From Aliiroseovarius sediminis (GTDB taxonomy: Bacteria; Pseudomonadota; Alphaproteobacteria; Rhodobacterales; Rhodobacteraceae): a DNA stretch of 64,000 bases. Positions within the stretch are counted from its first letter, which is position 1, and each line of letters begins with the position of its first letter. The notes under the pieces are model-generated. The model did no database searches. It saw only the letters and a list, made by a program, of their open reading frames with translations, and was not told where the DNA came from. Both the position numbers and the translations under genes were made by a program. Shown piece after piece: positions 1 through 9,093 of the stretch. Location of the stretch: positions 62,001-126,000 of the forward strand of contig NZ_JALBYP010000025.1 of assembly GCF_022678485.1 (NCBI RefSeq). Direction: 5' to 3'.

Positions 1-1
1 C

Positions 2-154
2 AGTGATCTGTATGCGATCCCGCTGGTCGTGTCGCGCGGGACATATATGTGGGCGGCGGGGGTGGTTGCTGCTGCCTCGGTGGTGTCAGCGTTGATCGTG
101 CGCCGGCGGATCGACAGGATGGACCTGATCGCCGTCATGAAAACAAGGGAGTAA
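2..154 (+). CDS. ABC transporter permease, FtsX/MacB type (C-terminal end only)
   Basis: Only the last 50 codons are inside the window; the gene starts upstream of base 1. The reading frame begins at base 2 and ends with TAA at 152-154. The visible peptide has a hydrophobic segment (TYMWAAGVVAAASVVSALIV) followed by a basic stretch and the ending DLIAVMKTRE. That is how FtsX/MacB-type permeases finish: last membrane helix, then an 'R-x-D-L-I-x-V-L-K' type tail. The HlyD-type adaptor gene follows after 4 nt, so the two probably form an ABC-type tripartite export or lipoprotein-release system. The substrate is unknown. Confidence 0.75.
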   Translation, partial: SDLYAIPLVVSRGTYMWAAGVVAAASVVSALIVRRRIDRMDLIAVMKTRE

Positions 155-158
155 CCCG

Positions 159-1373
159 ATGGGCTGGAATATGCGCAAGATCATACTGGCTGGTGCGGCG
201 GTCGCAGCGGTGGCCGTGTTTGCTTATCTGGCGATGAAACCTGAACCAGTGCCGGTCGATATCGAAACCATCGTCAGCGGCCCGATTGAGGTCACGGTAA
301 ATGCGGACGGGCAGACCCGCGTGCGCAACGTCTATGACGTGTCCGCGCCGGTGTCCGGCCAATTGGCGCGCAGCCCGGTGTCTATTGGTGATCAGGTGGT
401 TGCGGGCGAAACCGTGGTTGCGCGGATTGCGCCGGGCGACCCTGCATTTCTGGACGAACGGTCGCGCGCGCAGGCAGCGGCAGCGGTGGCGCAGGCCGAA
501 GCGGCGGTGGCCGAAGCCCAAGCCCAAATCGCGATGGCCGAGGCCGATCTGGCTCATGCGCAGACCAGCCTGAACAGGCTGCACGATCTGTATGCGCGCG
601 GAACTATCCCCCAAGCCCAACTGGACGATGCTGAACTTGGGGTCGATGTCGCGGCGGCAAGACTGGACAGCGCACACGCTGCCTATGACATGCGCGTGGC
701 GGAGTTGGCCGCGCAGAAGGCCACCCTGATCGAGCCGCGCTCCCATGAGACGGTCACGCCGAACGAGGCCTGTTGCATCGACGTGAGGGCCCCCGTATCG
801 GGCACGGTGCTGAGCGTTGCCAGCGAGAGCGAACGACCCATTCTGCCCGGCGCGCCGATCCTGTCCATTGGCGAAACCGATGATCTGGAGATTATGGCCG
901 AGATCCTGTCCACCGATGCGGTCCGGCTTCAGGTCGGCGCCCCCGCCTATGTCGAACGATGGGGCGGCGCGGGCAATTTGGACGCCGAGGTGCGGATTAT
1001 TGAACCGGCAGGCTTTACCAAAGTTTCGGCGCTGGGCATCGAAGAACAGCGCGTTCGTGTCGTGTTGGACCTGTTGACCCCAGCCGAAGATCGCGCTGCG
1101 TTGGGCCACGGTTTTCGCGTCTTTTTGCGCATCGTCGAGTGGCAAGGCGACGGCGTGATCGTCCCCTTGTCTGCGCTGTTTCGCGATGGCCCGGATTGGG
1201 CGGTCTTCGTGGTCGACGGCGACCGCGCGGTGTTGCGCAAACTGTCCGTGGGCCACCGCAACAGCGATGTTGCCGAGGTGGCTGGGGGGCTTGAGGAAGG
1301 TGCGCGGGTGATCACCCATCCCAGTGATCGTGTGAGCGATGGTGCCTTGGTGGTCGATCGCTCTACGCTTTAA
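159..1373 (+). CDS. HlyD-family periplasmic adaptor (membrane fusion protein)
   Basis: This 404-residue protein has an N-terminal membrane anchor (about residues 6-24). A barrel-sandwich (biotinyl-lipoyl-like) half follows at about 55-95. Next comes an Ala/Glu/Gln-rich coiled-coil hairpin at about 100-190 (heptads such as AQAEAAVAEAQAQIAMAEAD). The second lipoyl half (DVRAPVSGTVLSV) and beta-barrel domains complete the protein. This is the architecture of adaptors that bridge an inner-membrane transporter to the outer membrane. It starts 4 nt after the FtsX-type permease, so the transporter partner is probably that ABC permease rather than an RND pump. Substrate not inferable. Confidence 0.85.
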   Translation: MGWNMRKIILAGAAVAAVAVFAYLAMKPEPVPVDIETIVSGPIEVTVNADGQTRVRNVYDVSAPVSGQLARSPVSIGDQVVAGETVVARIAPGDPAFLDERSRAQAAAAVAQAEAAVAEAQAQIAMAEADLAHAQTSLNRLHDLYARGTIPQAQLDDAELGVDVAAARLDSAHAAYDMRVAELAAQKATLIEPRSHETVTPNEACCIDVRAPVSGTVLSVASESERPILPGAPILSIGETDDLEIMAEILSTDAVRLQVGAPAYVERWGGAGNLDAEVRIIEPAGFTKVSALGIEEQRVRVVLDLLTPAEDRAALGHGFRVFLRIVEWQGDGVIVPLSALFRDGPDWAVFVVDGDRAVLRKLSVGHRNSDVAEVAGGLEEGARVITHPSDRVSDGALVVDRSTL

Positions 1374-1648
1374 TCTCGCCGGTATGACAGTTGATCAGGT
1401 GGGGTTGCCCACGACATCGCGGCACGAGGCGCGGTTTTTTAACCAAGCCGCACTTATCCAATATGACGCGAAAATCACAAAATGCGTCGGCTGGAGTGCC
1501 GCCCGAGTAACAATAATATAGAAACTATCATTACCACGTTCTAAAGTTTCAAAATATCGTGCATATTTGCAGTTGAAATTCGTGTTAGCATCGTGTTGGC
1601 TTGCGCCGAACAGATGAAAAAAAAGAAAAATAGACCAAGGGGGGTCAC
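1374..1648 (+). promoter_or_regulatory. 275-nt intergenic leader of the polyamine-type ABC operon
   Basis: No gene is supported here. The stretch is clearly richer in A/T than its neighbours between about 1430 and 1630. It ends in an A-rich run and a strong Shine-Dalgarno (AAGGGGGG, 1637-1644) just before the TTG start at 1649. It must carry the promoter of the downstream importer operon, but I cannot identify a -35/-10 pair or operator with confidence. Confidence 0.4.
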
Positions 1649-2749
1649 TTGGCTGATACAGCTTCCAGCGACGGTTTCGTCGTTTTTGATCGTGTCCAGA
1701 AAAGCTATGATGGGGAAACACTGGTCGTCAAAGACCTGAATTTGTCTGTTGCACGTGGCGAGTTTCTGACGATGCTTGGACCTTCGGGGTCGGGCAAGAC
1801 AACATGCCTAATGATGCTTGCGGGATTTGAAACCGCGACACATGGCGACATCCTGCTCGGCGGTCAGCCGATCAACAACATCCCGCCTCATAAGCGCGGC
1901 ATCGGGATGGTTTTTCAGAACTATGCGCTTTTCCCTCACATGACCGTTGCCGAAAACCTCGCCTTCCCGCTGGAAGTGCGCAAGATGGGCAAATCCGAGC
2001 GTGAGGCCAAGGTAAAGCGCGCGCTGGATATGGTTCAGATGGGTGATTTCGGCGGACGCCGTCCGGCGCAGTTGTCGGGGGGGCAGCAGCAGCGGATCGC
2101 TCTGTCACGCGCATTGGTGTTTGAGCCCGAACTGGTCTTGATGGATGAACCCCTGGGCGCGCTGGATAAGCAGCTTCGCGAACGTATGCAGTTCGAAATC
2201 ACGCGTCTGGCGCATGAGTTGGGGATCACCACGGTTTACGTGACCCACGACCAGACAGAGGCGCTGACCATGTCCGACAACGTCGCCGTGTTCGATGATG
2301 GACGCATCCAGCAATTGGCCCCACCAGATCAGCTTTACGAAAAGCCGGAAAACAGCTTTGTTGCGCAATTTATAGGTGAAAACAACACACTGGAAGGTGT
2401 CGTGACCGAGATTAGCGGCGACACCTGTATCGTAAAGCTTGACGACGGCGAGATCCTGGACGCAACCCCGATCAATGTCAGCAAGGTCGGCGACCGGACG
2501 CAGGTCTCGATCAGGCCCGAGCGGGTGGAATACAACAAGGATCGTTTGCAGGAAGGGGCGCACACCCTGAAAGCCGAAGTGCTAGAGTTCATCTATATGG
2601 GCGACATTTTCCGCACACGTTTGCGGGTGGCGGGCAATGACGAATTTGTCATCAAGACCCGCAACGCGCCTGACCAAGACCGTCTGATGCCAGGCCAACA
2701 GATCGAGATCGGCTGGCTGCCGTCAGACTGCCGCGCACTGGACGCGTAA
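1649..2749 (+). CDS. ABC transporter ATP-binding protein, polyamine (PotA-like) family
   Basis: ATPase that would power import by the two permeases encoded downstream. The 366-residue protein has Walker A GPSGSGKT at residues 44-51, the ABC signature LSGGQQQRIAL, Walker B LVLMDEPLGALD, the switch His in YVTHDQTEA, and a C-terminal TOBE region after about residue 240. These features fit the PotA/CUT1-like subfamily. The start is TTG at 1649, chosen because a very strong purine-rich Shine-Dalgarno lies 5-12 nt upstream. First gene of an operon with a periplasmic binding protein and two permeases. Putrescine/spermidine-type substrates are the family default; opines or other cationic amines are possible. 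Confidence 0.92.
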   Translation: MADTASSDGFVVFDRVQKSYDGETLVVKDLNLSVARGEFLTMLGPSGSGKTTCLMMLAGFETATHGDILLGGQPINNIPPHKRGIGMVFQNYALFPHMTVAENLAFPLEVRKMGKSEREAKVKRALDMVQMGDFGGRRPAQLSGGQQQRIALSRALVFEPELVLMDEPLGALDKQLRERMQFEITRLAHELGITTVYVTHDQTEALTMSDNVAVFDDGRIQQLAPPDQLYEKPENSFVAQFIGENNTLEGVVTEISGDTCIVKLDDGEILDATPINVSKVGDRTQVSIRPERVEYNKDRLQEGAHTLKAEVLEFIYMGDIFRTRLRVAGNDEFVIKTRNAPDQDRLMPGQQIEIGWLPSDCRALDA

Positions 2750-2761
2750 GAAACCAGTCAG

Positions 2762-2792
2762 GGGTTCGCGGTGTTCCCGTTCATGCGAACCC
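2762..2792 (+). other. Intercistronic hairpin between ATPase and binding-protein genes
   Basis: A perfect 8-bp inverted repeat (GGGTTCGC at 2762-2769, GCGAACCC at 2785-2792) sits in the 78-nt gap and has no T-run after it. It looks like an mRNA processing or stabilising hairpin rather than a terminator. Such elements commonly set the high expression of the binding-protein gene that follows. Confidence 0.5.
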
Positions 2793-2827
2793 GACCAATC
2801 AAGCGGGACAACTAGGGAGAATAAAGT

Positions 2828-3934
2828 ATGAAGCTTGTGAAAACTCTTTTGGCCAGTTCGGCGCTGACGGTCACCGCCGGTGCGGTGTCCGCACAGGATA
2901 TGGCCAACGAGATGACCCTCGTTTCTTGGGGTGGGGCCTATCAGGCCAGCCAGGTAAAGGCTTATGTCGAGCCTTATCTGGAAATGTACCCCGAGGTGAG
3001 CGTGACGTGGGACGAAAGCTCGGCCGAGGCTGTGGCAAAGTTGCGCGCCATGAACGAGGCTGGCAACGTCACATGGGATCTGGTCGACGCGGTGGCATCT
3101 GACGCCATGCGTCTATGCGACGAAGGTCTTGCAATCGAACTTGAGCACGATGAGGTGCTGGAGCCCGCCCCGGATGGCACGCCCGCATCGGAAGATTTCG
3201 GTGACCTGCTGGTGTCCGACTGCTTCGTGCCGCAGATTGTCTATTCAACAACCTTCGGATATCGCACCGACCTTATCGGTGACGAAGCACCGACCAGCGT
3301 CTGCGATGTGTTTGACCTTGAGAAATTCCCCGGCAAACGCGCGCTGCAGAAGCGTCCGATCGACAACATGGAATGGGCCTTGTACTGCGATGGCGTCGAG
3401 AAAGACGCGATCTATGACACGCTGGGCACGGATGAAGGCGTGAACCAAGCGCTTGATAAATTGGCTACAATCAAAGATCAGGTTGTTTGGTGGACCGCAG
3501 GTGCGGAAACACCCCAGCTTCTGGCCGATGGCGAAGTCGTAATGGGGTCGACCTATAACGGTCGTCTGTTCTCGGCAATTGCCGAGCAGGATCAGCCGAT
3601 TGAAATGCTGTGGGACATGCAATCCTTTGACCTTGACGGCTGGGTGGTTCCCGCTGGTCTGCCCGAAGATCGCAAGGCGCGCGTGATGCACTTCTTGAAG
3701 TTCGCCACCGACACGCAGCGTCTGGCGGATCAGGCGAAATTCATCTCGTACGGCCCGGCGCGTAAATCGTCGGCTCCCTTGGTCGGCCAACATGCTGAAC
3801 TGGGGATCGAGATGGCACCGCATATGCCGACCGATCCCGCCAATTCGGGCAACGTTCATATCTATGACTATGAATGGTGGGCCGACAACCGCGACGATCT
3901 GAACGCCAAGTTCGAAGCTTGGTTGGCCAGATAA
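2828..3934 (+). CDS. Periplasmic substrate-binding protein, polyamine (PotD/PotF) family
   Basis: The 368-residue protein begins with a Sec signal peptide: Lys-rich start, hydrophobic core, and a likely cut after the AVSA at about residue 22. It continues with a type-II periplasmic binding fold (EMTLVSWGGAYQ near the mature N-terminus, WTAGAETPQLLADGEVVMG in the middle), as in SBP_bac_8/PotD-like proteins. Length matches the family. It would capture the ligand in the periplasm and deliver it to the permeases at 4057 and 5337. A GGGAGAATAAAGT Shine-Dalgarno region supports the ATG at 2828. It is flanked on both sides by RNA hairpins, suggesting differential expression within the operon. Confidence 0.92.
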   Translation: MKLVKTLLASSALTVTAGAVSAQDMANEMTLVSWGGAYQASQVKAYVEPYLEMYPEVSVTWDESSAEAVAKLRAMNEAGNVTWDLVDAVASDAMRLCDEGLAIELEHDEVLEPAPDGTPASEDFGDLLVSDCFVPQIVYSTTFGYRTDLIGDEAPTSVCDVFDLEKFPGKRALQKRPIDNMEWALYCDGVEKDAIYDTLGTDEGVNQALDKLATIKDQVVWWTAGAETPQLLADGEVVMGSTYNGRLFSAIAEQDQPIEMLWDMQSFDLDGWVVPAGLPEDRKARVMHFLKFATDTQRLADQAKFISYGPARKSSAPLVGQHAELGIEMAPHMPTDPANSGNVHIYDYEWWADNRDDLNAKFEAWLAR

Positions 3935-3944
3935 ACACGACATC

Positions 3945-3970
3945 GGGAGGGGCCGGGGGCGGCCCTTCCC
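3945..3970 (+). other. Intercistronic GC-rich hairpin after the binding-protein gene
   Basis: GGGAGGGGCC (3945-3954) pairs with GGCCCTTCCC (3961-3970), with a single G-U pair and a 6-nt loop, 11 nt after the stop codon. No T-run follows, so it is more likely a partial terminator or 3'-exonuclease barrier. It would raise binding-protein mRNA over permease mRNA, a pattern known from many ABC importer operons. Confidence 0.6.
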
Positions 3971-4056
3971 ACCCAAATAAACGACTTGCGCCCTTGTCAA
4001 TCGTTGGCACACGGCGCGTCGCATAATTAATAAAAGCAAACGCTGACAGGGAAAAT

Positions 4057-5331
4057 ATGAGCGACATGACCGATACGGGCGGCCCCGTTCTGGCCGCAGA
4101 TGGAACGCCGCTGAAACGCAGCCTAAGGAAAGCGCTGCGACGTCAAAAAATGCGCGCTTTGCTTTTGATCGCACCGCTGCTGATCTTTGTTCTGGTCAGC
4201 TTCATAATGCCGATCGGGGACATGCTGTATCGCTCGGTCGAAAACAAGATTGTCAGCCAGACGCTTCCCCGCTCCACTCAGGCTCTGTCGTCCTGGGATG
4301 CGGATTCGGGTGAGCTTCCCAGTGAAGCTGTGTTCGCCGCGATGGCTGCCGACTTGAAAGAGGCGGCTGAGCAGAAGATTCACACGAGGGTGGGCAGCCG
4401 TCTGAACTATGAAAATCCCGGCATGTCTTCCGTGTTTCGAACATCGGGACGCAAGGCCAAGAAGTTCGACTTGGAAAATGGCGGACCGTGGAAAGAACAG
4501 CTGATCGAGATCAACGAGGACTGGGCGGACACCGATGTCTGGCGCACTATCAAAACCTACTCTCCGCCGGTGACGGCCGGCTATTTCCTGAACGCCGTCG
4601 ACATGCGTGTGGGTCCCGACGGGGCCGAGATGCGCCCGGAACGTGAACGCATTTACATGAATCTGCTCAAGCGGACGCTGTGGATGTCACTTCTGATCAC
4701 CTTTTCCTGCATTGTGCTGGCATATCCGGTGGCATGGCTTCTGGCGAATTTGCCGACGCGCAAAGCCAACCTTTTAATGATCCTCGTGCTGCTGCCGTTC
4801 TGGACATCGCTTCTGGTGCGAACGTCGGCGTGGAAAATTCTGTTGCAGCAACAAGGGGTGATCAACGACGTTCTGGTCTGGATCGGCCTTGTGGATGACA
4901 ATGCACGGCTGATCATCATCAACAACCAGTTCGGCACGATCGTTGCGATGACCCACATTCTGCTGCCCTTCATGATCCTGCCGATGTATTCGGTTATGCA
5001 GACCATTCCGCCCAGTTACGTCCGCGCGGCCAAGAGCTTAGGCGCGACGGATTGGACCGCGTTTTGGCGCGTCTATTTCCCGCAAACCATTCCAGGCATT
5101 GGGGCGGGGTCGATTCTCGTGTTTATCTTGGCAATCGGTTACTACATCACGCCCGCGCTTGTGGGTGGCACCAAGGGGACGTTTATTTCGAACCAGATCG
5201 CGTTCCACATCTCGACATCCCTGAACTGGGGCCTTGCCTCGGCGTTGGGGGCCATTCTTCTGGCGGTCGTCTTGGTCCTGTATTGGGCCTATGACAAGAT
5301 CGTCGGCATTGACAACGTGAAGCTGGGGTAA
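4057..5331 (+). CDS. ABC permease, PotB-like, with a large extracytoplasmic insert
   Basis: The first inner-membrane subunit of the importer has 424 residues, well above the roughly 280-310 usual for PotB. Transmembrane helix 1 is at about residues 30-52. A hydrophilic insert of about 140 residues (roughly 55-195) then precedes the usual helices and the EAA-type coupling loop (AAKSLGATDWTAFWRVYFPQTIPG). The insert is predicted to lie in the periplasm because it follows the first helix. The coupling-loop motif and position between binding protein and PotC-like permease make the assignment firm; the role of the insert is unknown. Confidence 0.9.
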   Translation: MSDMTDTGGPVLAADGTPLKRSLRKALRRQKMRALLLIAPLLIFVLVSFIMPIGDMLYRSVENKIVSQTLPRSTQALSSWDADSGELPSEAVFAAMAADLKEAAEQKIHTRVGSRLNYENPGMSSVFRTSGRKAKKFDLENGGPWKEQLIEINEDWADTDVWRTIKTYSPPVTAGYFLNAVDMRVGPDGAEMRPERERIYMNLLKRTLWMSLLITFSCIVLAYPVAWLLANLPTRKANLLMILVLLPFWTSLLVRTSAWKILLQQQGVINDVLVWIGLVDDNARLIIINNQFGTIVAMTHILLPFMILPMYSVMQTIPPSYVRAAKSLGATDWTAFWRVYFPQTIPGIGAGSILVFILAIGYYITPALVGGTKGTFISNQIAFHISTSLNWGLASALGAILLAVVLVLYWAYDKIVGIDNVKLG

Positions 5332-5336
5332 CTGAC

Positions 5337-6191
5337 ATGGCCAAACTTCCTCCTTATGCAACGACCGGCCAGCGGATCTGGCACTATACCTTTCTGGTAA
5401 TCTGTGGCTTGATCTTCTTTTTCTTGATCGCGCCCATTGCCGTCGTGGTGCCGCTTAGCTTCAACGCCGAGAACTTCTTCACCTTCACGCCAGAGATGCT
5501 GCGGCTTGACCCGGACGGGTATTCGCTGAAGCACTATCGTGATTTCTTCTCGAACCCCGATTGGCAGAACGCCATGTGGAATTCGATCAAGATTGCGCCG
5601 GTGGCCACGGTGGTTTCGGTATCGCTGGGCACTTTGGCGGCCATCGGGTTAAGTCAGCCGCATGTGCCTGCGCGCCGTGCAATCATGGCGATCTTGATTT
5701 CACCGATGATTGTGCCACTGATTATTTCAGCAGCGGGGATGTATTTCTTCTATTCCAAGATCAATCTGGCGGGCACTTACTGGGGCGTTGTTCTGGCCCA
5801 TGCCGCGCTTGGCATTCCCTTCGTCATCATCACGGTGACGGCAACCTTGGTCGGGTTTGACCGGTCGCTGACACGCGCTGCGGCGAATATGGGTGCGGAT
5901 CCTGTGACCACGTTCTTTCGTGTGCAGATGCCGCTGATTCTGCCCGGCGTGATCTCGGGGGCTTTGTTTGCCTTCATCACCTCGTTTGACGAGGTGGTTG
6001 TGGTGATTTTCGTCGGCTCAGCCAAGCAGCAAACCCTGCCTTGGCAGATGTTCACCGGCCTGCGTGAGCAGATTAGTCCGACCATTCTGGCGGTTGCTAC
6101 GCTTCTTGTCGGTGTCTCGATTATCTTGCTGACGGTGGTCGAACTGTTGCGTCGCCGGTCCGAGCGTCTGCGCGGAATGAGCCCCGGTTGA
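5337..6191 (+). CDS. ABC permease, PotC-like
   Basis: Second permease of the polyamine-type importer, 284 residues with about six predicted helices. It carries the EAA-loop motif AAANMGADPVTTFFRVQMPLI and the typical GALFAFITSFDEVVVVIF region seen in PotC. It starts only 5 nt after the PotB-like gene, so translation is probably coupled. It is the last gene of the operon: a strong intrinsic terminator follows 22 nt after the stop. Confidence 0.92.
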   Translation: MAKLPPYATTGQRIWHYTFLVICGLIFFFLIAPIAVVVPLSFNAENFFTFTPEMLRLDPDGYSLKHYRDFFSNPDWQNAMWNSIKIAPVATVVSVSLGTLAAIGLSQPHVPARRAIMAILISPMIVPLIISAAGMYFFYSKINLAGTYWGVVLAHAALGIPFVIITVTATLVGFDRSLTRAAANMGADPVTTFFRVQMPLILPGVISGALFAFITSFDEVVVVIFVGSAKQQTLPWQMFTGLREQISPTILAVATLLVGVSIILLTVVELLRRRSERLRGMSPG

Positions 6192-6213
6192 CCCAAGCAC
6201 ATCTTTTAAGGAC

Positions 6214-6245
6214 AACGGCGCCTGAAAATGGCGCCGTTTTTCTTT
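6214..6245 (+). terminator. Intrinsic terminator of the polyamine-type ABC operon
   Basis: AACGGCGCC (6214-6222) and GGCGCCGTT (6230-6238) form a perfect 9-bp stem with a 7-nt loop, followed by a T-rich run. It closes the operon 1649-6191. Confidence 0.9.
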
Positions 6246-6432
6246 TCGCCGGGGAAGGCACTCTGCAAGTGGCAGGGTTTTATTAACCAATTTGCGGCAT
6301 CTCGGAGCCAAACGTCGTCCCGCGGGGCAGACGGGTTGCGCGCCCCCCCTTGCAGCCCCTTTCCTGCGACTTTAACATCATGCGTCAGGGGCCGGATTGG
6401 CGGCCTTGGCGTGAACATGAAAGCAGGCTGAA

Positions 6433-7062
6433 ATGCACGACCCACTCGAAATTTATAACAATACCCTTGTGCCCATGGTGGTGGAACAGACATCGCGGGG
6501 CGAACGGGCCTATGACATCTTTTCCCGCCTACTGAAGGAACGCATCGTTTTCGTGAACGGCCCCGTCCATGACGGCATGTCCAGCCTGATCGTGGCACAG
6601 CTTCTGCACTTGGAAGCCGAGAACCCGAAAAAAGAAATCTCGATGTATATCAATTCGCCCGGCGGCGTGGTGACGTCCGGGCTGTCGATCTATGACACGA
6701 TGCAATATATCAAACCGGCGGTATCAACCCTTGTGATCGGGCAGGCGGCGTCCATGGGATCGCTTTTGTCGGTGGCGGGTGAAAAAGGCATGCGCTTCTC
6801 ACTGCCGCATTCGCGGATCATGGTCCACCAACCGTCCGGCGGTTATCAGGGGCAGGCGACGGACATCATGATTCACGCCGCCGAGACCCAGAAGGTCAAG
6901 GATACGTTGAACCAGATATACGTAAAACATACCGGCAACACGTTGAAAGACGTTGAAAAAGCGTTGGAGCGTGACAATTTCATGTCACCGCAAGAGGCCA
7001 AGGACTGGGGCCATATCGACGAGATCGTTGAGAATCGCGGCAAAGGTGACGACGACGAATAA
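6433..7062 (+). CDS. clpP: ATP-dependent Clp protease proteolytic subunit ClpP
   Basis: ClpP is the serine peptidase chamber of the Clp protease. The 209-residue protein shows the catalytic triad: Ser107 in GQAASMGS, His132 in MVHQPSGG and Asp181 in ERDNFMSP, plus the family segment [11 protein letters not shown] at 74-84. The start ATG at 6433 gives a normal short propeptide-like N-terminus. clpX follows 161 nt downstream, the standard pairing, so the products would form ClpXP. The 186 nt before it contain no other gene and must hold the promoter. Confidence 0.98.
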   Translation: MHDPLEIYNNTLVPMVVEQTSRGERAYDIFSRLLKERIVFVNGPVHDGMSSLIVAQLLHLEAENPKKEISMYINSPGGVVTSGLSIYDTMQYIKPAVSTLVIGQAASMGSLLSVAGEKGMRFSLPHSRIMVHQPSGGYQGQATDIMIHAAETQKVKDTLNQIYVKHTGNTLKDVEKALERDNFMSPQEAKDWGHIDEIVENRGKGDDDE

Positions 7063-7223
7063 GCGCCACGCCCGGTGCGTATCGGGCTGGCAACACGCGG
7101 GCAGGCCGTTCGGAAAAACCGGATTGTGCCTGCCCGGCCACTGGCCTAGACTTGGGGTTGCGAAAGAAATTTACGGCTCGAATGGGCATAAACCGGATCC
7201 GACCACGGACCCAATAGGACGAG

Positions 7224-8495
7224 ATGATGGCGAACAACTCCACCGGCGACAGCAAGAACACACTCTATTGTTCGTTCTGCGGCAAAAGCCAACATGAAGT
7301 GCGCAAGCTGATCGCGGGTCCGACCGTGTTCATTTGTGACGAATGTGTCGAATTGTGTATGGACATCATTCGCGAGGAAACAAAAACATCTGGGCTGAAA
7401 GCATCAGATGGTGTGCCGACCCCGATCGACATCTGCAATGTGCTTGACGATTATGTGATCGGGCAGGCCCACGCCAAGCGCGTGCTGTCTGTGGCGGTTC
7501 ACAACCACTATAAGCGTCTGAACCACGCCGCCGCATCGGGCGACGAGATTGAACTGGCGAAATCCAACATCATGCTGATCGGCCCCACGGGTTGCGGCAA
7601 GACGTTGTTGGCACAAACGCTGGCGCGCATTCTGGATGTGCCGTTCACCATGGCCGATGCGACCACGCTGACCGAAGCGGGTTACGTGGGCGAGGATGTC
7701 GAGAATATCATCCTGAAGCTGCTTCAAGCATCTGAATACAATGTCGAACGCGCTCAACGCGGTATCGTTTATATCGACGAGGTCGACAAAATCACGCGTA
7801 AGTCTGACAATCCTTCAATCACCCGCGATGTGTCGGGCGAAGGCGTGCAGCAGGCGCTTCTGAAGATTATGGAAGGCACCGTTGCCTCGGTGCCGCCGCA
7901 GGGCGGGCGCAAGCATCCGCAGCAGGAATTCCTGCAGGTTGACACGACCAACATTCTGTTCATTTGTGGCGGAGCGTTTGCGGGTCTGGACAAGATCATC
8001 GCGCAGCGCGGCAAGGGCTCGGCGATGGGCTTTGGGGCTGACGTGCGCGAAAATGATGACCGCGGCGTGGGCGAGTTGTTTCAGGAACTGGAGCCGGAAG
8101 ACCTGCTGAAATTTGGCCTGATTCCCGAATTTGTTGGCCGTTTGCCGGTGATCGCAACGCTGGAAGATCTGGACGCCGATGCACTGGTCACGATCTTGAC
8201 CAATCCCAAGAATGCCTTGGTGAAACAGTACCAGCGGCTGTTCGAGCTGGAAGATGCTCAGCTGACCTTCACTGATGACGCGCTGAAGGCGATTGCCAAA
8301 CGCGCCATTGAACGCAAGACCGGTGCGCGGGGTTTGCGCTCGATCATGGAAGACATCCTGCTGGATACCATGTTTGACCTGCCTGGGCTGGAAAATGTGG
8401 ACGAGGTTGTGGTGAATGAAGAGGCTGTATCGTCGGACGCCAAGCCGCTGATCATCTATAGCGAAGGCGCGAAAGAAGAGGTCAGCGCAAGCTGA
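7224..8495 (+). CDS. clpX: ATP-dependent Clp protease ATP-binding subunit ClpX
   Basis: AAA+ unfoldase that feeds substrates to ClpP. The 423-residue protein has the N-terminal C4 zinc-binding domain (Cys16, Cys19, Cys38, Cys41), Walker A GPTGCGKT at 120-127, Walker [10 protein letters not shown], and the C-terminal D2 small domain. The ClpP-docking loop reads MGF in SAMGFGADV where many ClpX proteins have IGF. The ATG at 7224 is directly followed by a second ATG (7227), so the start is uncertain by one codon. A hairpin terminator follows the gene. Confidence 0.98.
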   Translation: MMANNSTGDSKNTLYCSFCGKSQHEVRKLIAGPTVFICDECVELCMDIIREETKTSGLKASDGVPTPIDICNVLDDYVIGQAHAKRVLSVAVHNHYKRLNHAAASGDEIELAKSNIMLIGPTGCGKTLLAQTLARILDVPFTMADATTLTEAGYVGEDVENIILKLLQASEYNVERAQRGIVYIDEVDKITRKSDNPSITRDVSGEGVQQALLKIMEGTVASVPPQGGRKHPQQEFLQVDTTNILFICGGAFAGLDKIIAQRGKGSAMGFGADVRENDDRGVGELFQELEPEDLLKFGLIPEFVGRLPVIATLEDLDADALVTILTNPKNALVKQYQRLFELEDAQLTFTDDALKAIAKRAIERKTGARGLRSIMEDILLDTMFDLPGLENVDEVVVNEEAVSSDAKPLIIYSEGAKEEVSAS

Positions 8496-8525
8496 TCGCG
8501 CCCGGGCGCGCAACGTGAAACTATC

Positions 8526-8553
8526 AAGCCATTGCCCACGCGGTGGCTTTTTT
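8526..8553 (+). terminator. Intrinsic terminator after clpX
   Basis: AAGCCA and TGGCTT arms (8526-8531 and 8544-8549 region) enclose a GC-containing inner part, and six or more T residues follow. It lies about 30 nt after the clpX stop. Confidence 0.7.
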
Positions 8554-8671
8554 GTCCAGACTATCGCGGCGCCCGCCGCAATTTACCCAAACGCCGCCCA
8601 ATTGGTTGCAAAGCACTGGACCTTCCGGGCCGCTTGCGCCATATGAAGTAAGAACCAAACCGGAGACTGAC

Positions 8672-9046
8672 ATGCGTTTCATCTTGTCCCTGCTGACCTG
8701 GTATCACCGTGAGACCATCGGCACCCGTCTGTTCACTTGGCGCAAAGGCGTGAAAGTGGGCGAAGACGAGCAAGGCAATGTCTTTTACCGCAATCGCGAC
8801 GACAGCCGCCGCTGGGTGATTTTCAACGGCGAACCCGAAGCAAGCCGCGTCAGCCCCGCATGGCATGGGTGGCTACATCACACGTTTGATAACAGCCCGG
8901 CCGAAGCCCCATTGCCCCACAAGGCATGGGAAAAGCCGCATCAGGACAACCTGACAGGCACCGCGTTCGCCTATGCGCCGTCGGGGTCGCTGCGTCAGGC
9001 CGAACCTGCTGATCGGCGCGATTACGAAGCTTGGCAGCCGGAATAA
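8672..9046 (+). CDS. NADH:ubiquinone oxidoreductase accessory subunit, NDUFA12/B17.2 family
   Basis: A 124-residue homologue of the mitochondrial complex I accessory subunit NDUFA12, which alphaproteobacteria also have. Visible family features are FTWRKGVKVGEDEQGNVFYR near the N-terminus and RRWVIFNGEPEASRVSPAWH, then HTFDN and a W-rich C-terminal part. I place the start at the ATG at 8672 because CGGAGA lies 9 nt upstream and the family begins with a short 'L-x-W-x-x-x-T-I-G-T' segment; the frame is open further upstream but does not match. It is encoded apart from the nuo operon, followed by mlaD and a DUF2155 gene, as in related Rhodobacterales. Confidence 0.9.
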   Translation: MRFILSLLTWYHRETIGTRLFTWRKGVKVGEDEQGNVFYRNRDDSRRWVIFNGEPEASRVSPAWHGWLHHTFDNSPAEAPLPHKAWEKPHQDNLTGTAFAYAPSGSLRQAEPADRRDYEAWQPE

Positions 9047-9093
9047 ACGGCGGCAGCCTTCATTCCTGTATTCCCTGTTCACGAGGGGCTTTT

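Noticed and set aside
3245-4174. A 309-codon minus-strand open frame.
   Set aside because: It overlaps the binding-protein gene and the start of the PotB-like gene, shows no domain and is explained as an antisense frame.
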